NCBI GenBank assembly: GCA_021802165.1
Contig: JAKAAU010000067.1
Location: forward strand, 1-7,598
DNA length: 7,598 bases
Origin: Thermoplasmata archaeon
Lineage (GTDB): Archaea; Thermoplasmatota; Thermoplasmata; Thermoplasmatales; Thermoplasmataceae
Direction: 5' to 3'
Under the pieces are notes generated by a model that worked only from the letters and a program-made list of their open reading frames with translations, was not told where the DNA came from and did not search any database. Below, one piece after another: positions 1-6,432 of this stretch (position 1 is its first letter; each line of letters begins with the position of its first letter). The position numbers were made by a program, and so were the translations under genes.

Positions 1-53
1 TCGCCTGACACCTAAATCCAGTATTCATAATTAACTCTATTGTGAAATGTTCC

Positions 54-68
54 AAAATAATAAATAAT
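54..68 (+). promoter_or_regulatory. TATA-like box for the wHTH-GNAT operon
   Basis: An uninterrupted A/T stretch (AAAATAATAAATAAT) is centred about 26 bases before the ATG at 87. That is the distance expected for an archaeal TATA box when transcription starts at or next to the start codon. No Shine-Dalgarno-like sequence precedes the ATG, which fits a leaderless mRNA. The whole region is AT-rich, so the exact box is uncertain. Confidence 0.45.
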
Positions 69-86
69 GGCTTGTCATTTATTACC

Positions 87-410
87 ATGAATGATATATC
101 AATTTTTAAGGAGGTCAAAGAGAACATAGAAACTCTTGAAAGGCACCTTATTATTATTAAAACACTGTTAATGGAACAGCCTCTGGGGATAATCAAAATG
201 TCACAGCAAACAGGAATACCGGAGCATAAAATCAGGTACTCTTTGCGGATACTGGAACACGGAGGCATTATTGAGGCTTCCAGAGAGGGGGCTATATTAA
301 CATCTGATTTTATAGCAAACCGGGAAAAAATACTTCTGGACGCCCGGGAGAACGCACAAAGGCTGGAAAATATATATAAGGAACTGAAAAATATTCTGGA
401 GTCACCATGA
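87..410 (+). CDS. small winged helix-turn-helix DNA-binding protein
   Basis: Predicted 107-residue cytoplasmic transcriptional regulator. After a short N-terminal helix, residues about 30-57 form a helix-turn-helix (IKMSQQTGIPEHKIRYSLRI, with the turn at TGIPEHKI). Residues 58-73 look like the wing (GGIIEAS..GAILTS), and residues 75-105 form a charged helix that could mediate dimerisation. The pattern 'hold the recognition helix, then LE.GGIIE' is typical of archaeal MarR/ArsR-like winged-helix proteins. The frame is open back to a GTG at 42, but the ATG at 87 is preferred: it has a TATA-like box at about -26, and the 15 extra residues look like translated noncoding DNA. Its stop overlaps the start of the GNAT gene (ATGA), so the two are co-translated. 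The regulated target is unknown; autoregulation or control of the acetyltransferase operon is only a guess. Confidence 0.7.
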   Translation: MNDISIFKEVKENIETLERHLIIIKTLLMEQPLGIIKMSQQTGIPEHKIRYSLRILEHGGIIEASREGAILTSDFIANREKILLDARENAQRLENIYKELKNILESP

Positions 411-940
411 TGTTCAAGAAAAATGAACAGACAGAAAAATATCTGATAAGGCGAGGGGTTCCTGGGGATGCTAGGGGCATAATAGAATGCATGCAGAGCG
501 TAATGGATGAGAAGGTCTATCTTGTAAGCGAATACTATCTTCTAACTGAAAGAGGCGAGCAGGAGAGGCTAAAAAACCGTGATGACCTCACGCTGGTGTG
601 CGAGGTTAACGGGAAGATAGTCGGGGTTACAACCATACAGCGGGGAATGTATAAAAAGAACCGGCATACAGCCTCTCTGGGAATTGCAATAAAAAAGGAA
701 TTCCGACATATGAACATCGGAACAAAAATGATACGTGAGGCAATTTCATGGTCAAAAGATCAGGGAATTGAGAAAATAAACCTCGAGGTTTTTTCGAGCA
801 ACGTAAATGCTATTAAGGCATATAGAAACCTCGGATTCGAATATGAGGGGGTAAGGAAGGGGCAGTTTATGATAGGCAACCAGTACACCGATGATGTTTT
901 AATGACATATTTTACATCTACCTGGCATGATAAAAACTGA
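407..940 (+). CDS. GNAT-family N-acetyltransferase
   Basis: 177-residue cytoplasmic acetyl-CoA-dependent acetyltransferase. It starts at the ATG at 407, overlapping the previous gene by 4 bases, with GGAG at 398-401 as ribosome binding site; an ATG at 410 is an equivalent alternative. The GNAT fold can be followed: beta strands around residues 62-79 (LTLVCEVNGKIVGVTTI), motif A with the acetyl-CoA pyrophosphate loop at 100-106 (RHMNIGT, matching R/Q-x-x-G-x-G with Asn in place of the first Gly), motif B with N134-AIKAYRNLGF-144, and a C-terminal strand ending in QYTDDVLM (159-166). The ending (EGVRKGQFMIGNQYTDDVLM) resembles the RimI/RimJ/RimL and PaiA-like subgroups, which acetylate protein N-termini, polyamines or other small amines. 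The substrate cannot be assigned from sequence. Confidence 0.85.
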   Translation: MMFKKNEQTEKYLIRRGVPGDARGIIECMQSVMDEKVYLVSEYYLLTERGEQERLKNRDDLTLVCEVNGKIVGVTTIQRGMYKKNRHTASLGIAIKKEFRHMNIGTKMIREAISWSKDQGIEKINLEVFSSNVNAIKAYRNLGFEYEGVRKGQFMIGNQYTDDVLMTYFTSTWHDKN

Positions 941-964
941 CGGCATAATTAGTCTGACGTAAAG

Positions 965-974
965 ATTTAAATTA
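965..974 (+). promoter_or_regulatory. TATA-like box for the permease operon
   Basis: ATTTAAATTA is centred about 28 bases before the ATG at 998, inside the 57-base gap after the acetyltransferase gene. It contains the palindrome ATTTAAAT. The spacing again predicts a leaderless or near-leaderless transcript, and no Shine-Dalgarno site precedes the ATG. It marks the start of the three-gene operon. Confidence 0.5.
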
Positions 975-997
975 ACAGTTTTAATAAGAGTAGCATA

Positions 998-2014
998 ATG
1001 CGAGGGGCAAAAGTAACGGATATTTTACTGAAATATTTTCTTATATTCATAGGGTTAACTATATTTCTATTTACTGTATACAAATTTGTTCCCATAGCAG
1101 TTATAAAAAACGACTTTCCTGGAAATTCAATACAGGTACTGGGAATAAATAGAAATATTGTATTTCAGTATTTTTATTTTCTACGTTCACTGCTTACGGG
1201 AAACATGGGATATTCTAACACATTATTTTACTCGGGAACAGTTTACAGTGCTGTATCCATAACCATTCCGGAAACGTTATTATTTCTGGGCGTAACCTTT
1301 GCCATATCATACATGGTATCATACTTTATTGGCATTTACTCCGGAACAGTATTTAAAACGGCAAAGATCGTTAATATGAATATTTTTCCACTACTTTTCC
1401 TGTATCTGGTTTCAGGGCTGATTCTGCTGGCAGTATTTTCCGGCATACTGGGATGGCTCCCATCACATGGTATACTTTCCAGCAGTTCAGCAGCATTGAA
1501 CGGATGGGTTTCATCAACTGGAAGCAGTATATATACCACATCACCAACCAATATTATTTTCATAGATACTATTATTCATGGATCATCCTCTATATTTCTG
1601 AATTTTTTAAAACACATGGCACTTCCATTTTTTTCACTGTTTATTCCAACAACTGTGTATTTAGGTGTTTTTATAAGCCATGAAGCGTCAATAGAATATA
1701 ATAAAAAGTATATGCGGGCAGGGATCAGCAGAAATGCCTTCATGGACAGCTACACAATATATATAAAAAGAGGCATAAGATCAAGAATTTTTAGAGAAAT
1801 GAAATCTGTATTTGTCATATTTATGGGCGGAATGGTGATAGTAAGCTACATATTTTCATATATGAATACGGGGGAATTTGCCATATATTCTTTCCTGAAC
1901 TATGACTATGGCATAATGGGGGGTATTTACAGTTTTTTCGTCCTGGCAATTATAGTAATAATATTTGACTTATTTATAGATATTATAAACAGAGGGGGAA
2001 GAAATGAGATATAA
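998..2014 (+). CDS. DppB/OppB-like ABC importer permease, diverged
   Basis: 338-residue inner-membrane permease with about six transmembrane helices (near residues 12-31, 92-115, 129-152, 207-227, 271-288, 308-330), the usual layout and size of DppB/OppB in peptide ABC importers. Hallmarks are the pre-TM2 segment FLRSLLTGNMGYS (61-73, cf. the family's 'L..GdlG.S'), LGWLPSHGIL (151-160, cf. 'lgwlP..G') and KHMALPFFSL (205-214, cf. 'hliLPvltL'). The cytoplasmic EAA loop that docks the ATPase is present but eroded: Y234...MRAGISR 239-245 stands where 'YvrtAraKGlser' is expected, and the following 'rNallP' has become KRGIRSRIF. It is the first gene of its operon and overlaps the next gene by 11 bases. 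The substrate is unknown; peptides are likely by family, but nickel or sugars are also handled by this family. Confidence 0.85.
   Translation: MRGAKVTDILLKYFLIFIGLTIFLFTVYKFVPIAVIKNDFPGNSIQVLGINRNIVFQYFYFLRSLLTGNMGYSNTLFYSGTVYSAVSITIPETLLFLGVTFAISYMVSYFIGIYSGTVFKTAKIVNMNIFPLLFLYLVSGLILLAVFSGILGWLPSHGILSSSSAALNGWVSSTGSSIYTTSPTNIIFIDTIIHGSSSIFLNFLKHMALPFFSLFIPTTVYLGVFISHEASIEYNKKYMRAGISRNAFMDSYTIYIKRGIRSRIFREMKSVFVIFMGGMVIVSYIFSYMNTGEFAIYSFLNYDYGIMGGIYSFFVLAIIVIIFDLFIDIINRGGRNEI
1992..1998 (+). promoter_or_regulatory. Shine-Dalgarno site of the DppC-like gene
   Basis: GAGGGGG lies five bases before the ATG at 2004, inside the end of the upstream permease gene. It supports this start and translation by re-initiation in a polycistronic mRNA. 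Confidence 0.55.
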
Positions 2015-2822
2015 TCCAAGAAATTTGATTATGGGAATAAGCCTGGCATTCATCCTGCTCTATATACTTGCATTCATTTCTGACGCCTTATATCCATCAT
2101 ATCTTGGTGTTAGGACGTTATCCACCCTTCTGGCATTCAAGAAAACCGTATCGGTGATACCATCTCCGCCTTCATTAAATAACGGATGGTGGAGGTATTT
2201 CGGCACAACATACTACGGGATTGCTTTGCTTCCGGCTCTTCTGGGATCCCTTAAATTTGATTTTACTGTAATGTTTGCATCACTGGGAATTTCAACCCTT
2301 GCAGGAAGTGCAATAGGATTTCTTGCAAATTATGCTGGTGGTGCCATAAAAAAGTTTATATTTTACATAGTCAGGGTAATGACAACAGCCCCATACCTAC
2401 TTGTCATGCTTTTAATCCTTTACGTTGCCAGGCCTGATGAAACCGGGATAATAATTGCCATATCGGCTGGATGGTTTCCGTTCAATATTATAAGGTATAT
2501 TGAATTGTCAGAATTCAAGAATAGCAAAAAACATAGTGGTAACTGGTGGAAACTGGCAAAATTTTTGCCCTATATTTTAACCGATATGGGGGCAATCAGC
2601 GGAATTGTGGTTATAATAACGTACTTTGGATTTTATTTTAAAAATCCATTCGTGGTTGACATAGGCAATATTATGTATCTCGGGGGTAATGTTATTACAT
2701 TCCTCACATTTGGTGCCTGGTGGATAGCCGTATTCCCGCTTCTGTTTATTACAGTATTTATAGGGTTTACCACACTGCTGAGCTACGAAATAAAGGGGGT
2801 GGTATCTGGTGCAGAAGAATGA
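2004..2822 (+). CDS. DppC/OppC-like ABC importer permease, diverged
   Basis: 272-residue membrane protein with about six helices (near residues 10-30, 85-107, 118-141, 143-163, 190-210, 236-260), matching DppC/OppC in size. The large extracytoplasmic loop after TM1 carries WWRYFGTTYYGIALLPALLG (62-81), which lines up with the family's HpLGTDelGRDvlsrll motif; GTD has become GTT (67-69) and GRD has become GIA (72-74). In the EAA region, the frame F171..G179 aligns without gaps to 'YVeAAralG', but the two alanines are replaced by Ser and Lys (S174, K175) and only the Gly remains. The membrane outline is therefore kept while the two most conserved motifs are worn away. It overlaps the upstream permease by 11 bases and the next gene by 14, so the three products are probably made together and form one complex. 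Confidence 0.8.
   Translation: MRYNPRNLIMGISLAFILLYILAFISDALYPSYLGVRTLSTLLAFKKTVSVIPSPPSLNNGWWRYFGTTYYGIALLPALLGSLKFDFTVMFASLGISTLAGSAIGFLANYAGGAIKKFIFYIVRVMTTAPYLLVMLLILYVARPDETGIIIAISAGWFPFNIIRYIELSEFKNSKKHSGNWWKLAKFLPYILTDMGAISGIVVIITYFGFYFKNPFVVDIGNIMYLGGNVITFLTFGAWWIAVFPLLFITVFIGFTTLLSYEIKGVVSGAEE
2795..2802 (+). promoter_or_regulatory. Shine-Dalgarno site of the ATPase-like gene
   Basis: GGGGGTGG lies six bases before a GTG codon at 2809. It decides in favour of this GTG start, since no ATG occurs in frame until residue 23, which would cut into the first beta strands of the domain. Confidence 0.5.
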
Positions 2823-3957
2823 TGATAAAAATATATTGTCATTTGAAAATTTTGCCATATATTCGGGCAAAGATATGCTAATCGGAAATCTTACATTAAG
2901 TTTGAGCATTAATTGTGAAATTTTATTAACCTCGGCTAATAACAATATATCATTAATCCCTGGAATTTTTACTTTTGACGTTTTTAACAGCTACAGGTAC
3001 TCTGGGTCGGTGATGCATGGAGGGATAAACTTAATTGACATTATCTCAAATATCAAAAAATTCAGGGTAAACGGAAACAGGATAGGAATTGCCGCATACG
3101 TACTTGGAGACGTGCTTTGCATACCCTCCAATCCGCTCGACCTGTTTGATCAGGAAAATGAGATTTACAGCCAGATACTTGATTTTCTTCCATACGAAAC
3201 AAGGATTGACATACTCAATTCTGTAATCAGAAGGGAAATGATAAAAATAACAGAAATAGAAACCATAATAAATGACTTTGACAGTTCTACAGAAAAGAAA
3301 GAGTTTACACTCTGGACATGTAAAAATTTTGGGGTGATGGGCATATTCAATGAAATTTATGAAGCCCTTGAATCTGGTAATCCAGATAGAAGAGATTTGC
3401 TTGCATCCCTGATAATAAGGAAAAAAACAGGGGTGAATCTCGCGGATATAGCCGTTCTGAGGGATTATTATAAATACAGGCTTGAGTTAGAACGGCTCAT
3501 GTATCTCCATAAGAAATCCACCGTAGATTCAAAGAAGGATAATAATTTGGATAGAAAGATAAAAACTTTAAAACGCAGGGAAAGAAAAGATTTTGACTTC
3601 ATAAGCCTTGATCTAGCAAAACCTTACAGCGAAGGCGTATTGAAACAGGAATTCATAGAACTTCTGGGCAGAGAGCTTAATCTAATGGGCATAACGTTCA
3701 ACAGTGACATTTACAGTAAACTGCCATCTGAAATACCTGTTTCTGATCTTTATAAATTCATCATAGGTACAGGCTTTGTTACAGAAAAAGCAGTAACAAT
3801 AGTTGACATATCACTGGATCCGGAAAAACTTCCGGATGTTTCCGAATATATAAGGAGGATGAAATCATTGCAGCCCATGGCATGCCTCTACCTGTGCAAA
3901 CATGATAGATTGCCAGAAAGCTCGCTCAGTTTATTTGACAGTATTGTGGAAATATAA
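2809..3957 (+). CDS. degenerate ABC-transporter ATPase-like protein (pseudo-NBD)
   Basis: 382-residue cytoplasmic protein in the place of the DppD/OppD ATPase gene, starting with GTG and overlapping the DppC-like gene by 14 bases. The outline of an ABC nucleotide-binding domain is recognisable. ILSFENFAIYSGKDMLIGNL (9-28) stands for the first strands. SINCEILLTSANNNISLIPG (33-52) sits where GE..gLvG..GsGKSTL should be, with no P-loop glycines or Lys, and is followed by YSGSVMHGGINLIDI (64-78, cf. 'G.v.f.G.dl'). NRIGIAAYVLGD (90-101) replaces the Q-loop and has no Gln. KLPSEIPV (304-311) sits at the LSGGQ site. VTIVDISL (329-336) is Walker B with D333 kept and the catalytic Glu replaced by Ile. 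KHD (364-366) is the H-loop with H365 kept. The D333-H365 spacing (32) is what canonical domains show. Between the Q-loop and signature sites lies a roughly 200-residue helical, charged region, far longer than usual, with a Lys/Arg-rich stretch at 235-260. The C-terminal oligopeptide/dipeptide HPY extension is absent. The frame is intact. The homology is my own alignment by eye; ATP hydrolysis is very unlikely. Confidence 0.65.
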   Translation: MQKNDDKNILSFENFAIYSGKDMLIGNLTLSLSINCEILLTSANNNISLIPGIFTFDVFNSYRYSGSVMHGGINLIDIISNIKKFRVNGNRIGIAAYVLGDVLCIPSNPLDLFDQENEIYSQILDFLPYETRIDILNSVIRREMIKITEIETIINDFDSSTEKKEFTLWTCKNFGVMGIFNEIYEALESGNPDRRDLLASLIIRKKTGVNLADIAVLRDYYKYRLELERLMYLHKKSTVDSKKDNNLDRKIKTLKRRERKDFDFISLDLAKPYSEGVLKQEFIELLGRELNLMGITFNSDIYSKLPSEIPVSDLYKFIIGTGFVTEKAVTIVDISLDPEKLPDVSEYIRRMKSLQPMACLYLCKHDRLPESSLSLFDSIVEI

Positions 3958-3994
3958 TTTTACATGGAATTATTCATTCGCATAAAAATATGTT
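3958..3994. other. short gap between convergent genes, weak termination signals
   Basis: These 37 bases separate the tail-to-tail ATPase-like and binding-protein genes. On the minus strand the sequence contains a five-T run (plus-strand AAAAA at 3984-3988), flanked by the tiny inverted repeat CATA-AAAA-TATG (3981-3992). On the plus strand there is only a TTTT just after the TAA. T-runs of this kind can terminate archaeal transcription, but neither is strong. Confidence 0.35.
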
Positions 3995-6352
3995 TCATCC
4001 CTTTATATAATTGAAAAGCAGAATTCCAGATCCTGTTATACTGTTTTTCATAGTTAGGTATGGCTGGTAATAAATTTTCATTTCTACCCTTCCATGAGAT
4101 GGCAATATATACATATAAGTACTGTTAATCAATGTTTTTACATTTCCTAAATTTGTACTGTTATAATTCTGAATCAGGATGGTAATATTTGAATTAAGGG
4201 CGTTCATTAAAACTGATTGATTTTTATTTGAAATGTTAAATGCATAATAATAGAATCCATTAGCATAAGCATGTGTATAATTTTGTGTATTGCCCAGATA
4301 TGAATAATAAATGGTTGAGTTCATTTCAGGTAATGTTTCCTCGTAAACCGGCATGGGATTAATTCCGGCTGATATATATGTGTTCATAAAAGTTACGGGC
4401 TCAGTTACTATTGGGAAGCTTGAATCATTGCCCACCATGTCCTTGAGATTGCTGGAAAATTCTGATATATTGGATCCGGAGATTCCTGTTTCTGTGAACA
4501 GAGGTATAACCAGCGGGCTACCCTTGTAATTTGAATTGCTGGTAATATTATATTTTGAGTCTTCTGTAGAGTTAGTTATGAATGAATGCCACAGGATTTT
4601 TGCCAGGGATAAATTGTTCCCCGGGTAAGCCTCATAAAATGCTTCCCTGACCGTTATATTGGAAAATAAATTGTGTGGAACATTTGCATCTGTGACAAAT
4701 TTCCCCAGAAGTGTTGTATTTATATTTGCATTGAAACTGTATAATGTTGACAGGTTATAGGTAACATTATATGTGGATAGCCCGGATAGCCCTGACAAAT
4801 ATGTGTAAGAAGATGGAAACGCACCTATCTGGGATGTGTTGAACCTTATGTCCTGGTATATAGTTGAATAACTGTTCCTGTAGTCTATTGTGACAGAATC
4901 CATGGAGGGTGCCCTATTCTTTGAAGTGCCGGTAAATTCTGGGTTGCGGATCAGTGTGATATACTTTCCTGGCACCGATTTCTCTATCTCGTATGGGCCG
5001 TCAGCGAGTATATTTTCCATTGTATAATTCGAGTTTGATAATTTGAAAGCCCGGAAACCTGAGGCGGTGAACGATATGGCCTCGCCATTGCTACTCAGGT
5101 TTGCGGCAGATGATATGAATGCACCTGGGGATGAGAGCAGGCCATAGACCCTGTTAGGGCTTAGATGCACCGTAAAGTTAAGTGTCACCGTGTCTGTACT
5201 GTTGCTGTACGTTATGGCATTCATAATATTTGTATAATTATTGGTTTCATGATAATTCCCGGGCAGAAGGTACTGTGCCAGGATCCATCCCGGGGTTTGT
5301 GGTGATTTATTCTCCAGGAGAAGATCCATTACCAGTGAATAGTACACGTCGTATGCGTTCACCGTAACACCATTCTGGAACCTGACATTATGGCTTATAT
5401 TGAATGTATAACTGTTCCCATCTGGCCCGGGGAGGCTGGATGCAATTTCCGGGAAGTATCCAGATGTACTGTTTCCAACAAGGAATTGTTCTGTGTTGTA
5501 AAGTATTTCCAGGTCTCCGGTTGTATATGCCTCCTGCGGGTTAAGGTTGGAATAGGGATTGAGGCTATCAACAACGATGGAATCTGTAACAGTGTTAATG
5601 TATAATATTGCATTGGGATTGACCGGTATATCCATATAGTAGGCAGATGTATAATTTGTAGTTCCATTGCCTGTTACGGTGATAAGTTTGAGGATATAAT
5701 ACCCGGACTGCAGATTTAAACTGTATGTTGAATGCCCTGATTTGTTCTGTTCCATGGTTCCGTTACGGAAAATTGTTAATGATTGGCTGATTATATTAAA
5801 TGTGGAGTTAACAGGGCAGCCAGTATTGCCTATGCTGATATTTAAGGCAGTGCCCGGGGCATATATATTCGAATTTGAAACCACAGAAGGAATTGATGAA
5901 TTGAGGACGGTAATAATTCCATCTGCCGTTCTATTTGATGACACCTGGTTTTCAACATATACAGGTATATATGTATTTGATCTGTACAAACCAGATGAAA
6001 AGTTTGCCCAGTAATAAATATAGTATATACCTGGACTGGTGTAGATGTGTGATATTGATAAAGTACTGCCGGTATAATTCATAGCAGTTTCGGTATTATC
6101 ACCCCATTCTACTGTAATATTCCTGTAAGCCTCATCAGATTGGAGGATAAGAGTATAATTTTCTCCGGGGGAAATGTAGTTCTGGGCAGAATCCACGTTT
6201 ATTGCAGGTTCAAGCCTTGATGGATGGAGAAGAGAGAGTATTGCGAATGAAGAAAGAACCACTATTAGGACTATTATAATTGCATACCATTTTTTCCTAG
6301 TTGATCTCGGTTTTTTGGGATATGTTTCAGGATCAGGCATGCTGGATGTCAT
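3995..6352 (-). CDS. membrane-anchored family-5 solute-binding protein with PKD-like domain
   Basis: 785-residue surface protein. A Lys/Arg-rich tail (KKPRSTRKK, 13-21) is followed by one transmembrane helix (22-42) with no lipobox Cys, so it is probably held by an uncleaved N-terminal anchor with the rest outside. Residues about 48-134 form a PKD-like beta-sandwich (WGDNTE 83-88, HIYTSPGIYYIYYW 102-115). A second beta-rich segment spans about 146-245. From about 258 to the end it is an SBP_bac_5 (Opp/Dpp/Nik-type) domain: SLNPYSNLNPQE (263-274), YTFNISHNVRFQNGVTVNAY (315-334, cf. 'ytF.Lr.gvkFhdG.p.tA.DV'), ILADGPYEIE (448-457) with LIRNPEF (467-473), and NITVREAFYEAYP (565-577). I count about 37 N-X-S/T sequons and one Cys, which suggests dense glycosylation suited to an acidic hot habitat. 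The product should bind peptides or another extracellular solute. It may feed the nearby permeases, but it is transcribed separately. Confidence 0.85.
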   Translation of the reverse strand: MTSSMPDPETYPKKPRSTRKKWYAIIIVLIVVLSSFAILSLLHPSRLEPAINVDSAQNYISPGENYTLILQSDEAYRNITVEWGDNTETAMNYTGSTLSISHIYTSPGIYYIYYWANFSSGLYRSNTYIPVYVENQVSSNRTADGIITVLNSSIPSVVSNSNIYAPGTALNISIGNTGCPVNSTFNIISQSLTIFRNGTMEQNKSGHSTYSLNLQSGYYILKLITVTGNGTTNYTSAYYMDIPVNPNAILYINTVTDSIVVDSLNPYSNLNPQEAYTTGDLEILYNTEQFLVGNSTSGYFPEIASSLPGPDGNSYTFNISHNVRFQNGVTVNAYDVYYSLVMDLLLENKSPQTPGWILAQYLLPGNYHETNNYTNIMNAITYSNSTDTVTLNFTVHLSPNRVYGLLSSPGAFISSAANLSSNGEAISFTASGFRAFKLSNSNYTMENILADGPYEIEKSVPGKYITLIRNPEFTGTSKNRAPSMDSVTIDYRNSYSTIYQDIRFNTSQIGAFPSSYTYLSGLSGLSTYNVTYNLSTLYSFNANINTTLLGKFVTDANVPHNLFSNITVREAFYEAYPGNNLSLAKILWHSFITNSTEDSKYNITSNSNYKGSPLVIPLFTETGISGSNISEFSSNLKDMVGNDSSFPIVTEPVTFMNTYISAGINPMPVYEETLPEMNSTIYYSYLGNTQNYTHAYANGFYYYAFNISNKNQSVLMNALNSNITILIQNYNSTNLGNVKTLINSTYMYILPSHGRVEMKIYYQPYLTMKNSITGSGILLFNYIKG

Positions 6353-6369
6353 ACAAAGTGTATTAAAAT

Positions 6370-6382
6370 TTCTATAATTAAG
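6370..6382 (-). promoter_or_regulatory. TATA-like box for the solute-binding protein gene
   Basis: Read on the minus strand, CTTAATTATAGAA is centred about 24 bases before the ATG at 6352. There is no Shine-Dalgarno site between it and the ATG, so the transcript should be leaderless. It shares the 80-base divergent spacer with the promoter of the nucleotidyltransferase gene, so both promoters could respond to a factor binding between them. Confidence 0.45.
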
Positions 6383-6401
6383 GTTTCCTTATCTGATGGA
6401 A

Positions 6402-6414
6402 AATAATATAAATA
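6402..6414 (+). promoter_or_regulatory. TATA-like box for the nucleotidyltransferase gene
   Basis: AATAATATAAATA is centred about 25 bases before the ATG at 6433, the right place for a leaderless archaeal promoter. No ribosome binding site is visible in the spacer (CTGGTATTATTCAATTTT). Confidence 0.5.
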
Positions 6415-6432
6415 CTGGTATTATTCAATTTT

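Noticed and set aside
1..41. Possible neighbour gene at the left edge: a short + frame ending TAA at 13-15, or a minus-strand ATG at 28-26 reading out of the window with an AT-rich stretch upstream.
   Set aside because: Fewer than ten codons are visible in either case, so neither can be told from chance.
42..86. GTG-started N-terminal extension of the winged-helix protein.
   Set aside because: It would cover the likely TATA box, has no ribosome binding site, and its 15 residues do not resemble the start of a winged-helix domain.
2577..2945. Open minus-strand frame of 122 codons across the DppC-like/ATPase-like junction.
   Set aside because: It overlaps two coupled genes on the opposite strand, has no promoter or ribosome site, and its composition (scattered Cys, His and Tyr) looks like antisense translation.
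2809..3957. Reading the ATPase-like gene as a pseudogene or a frameshifted DppD.
   Set aside because: The frame runs 382 codons without a stop, with a good ribosome site, coupled start and normal codon use. No other frame across this region supplies the missing Walker A or LSGGQ motif.
5390..6014. Several 71-90-codon frames on both strands inside the binding-protein gene.
   Set aside because: All lie within the confident 785-codon gene and show no domain, start signal or operon context.
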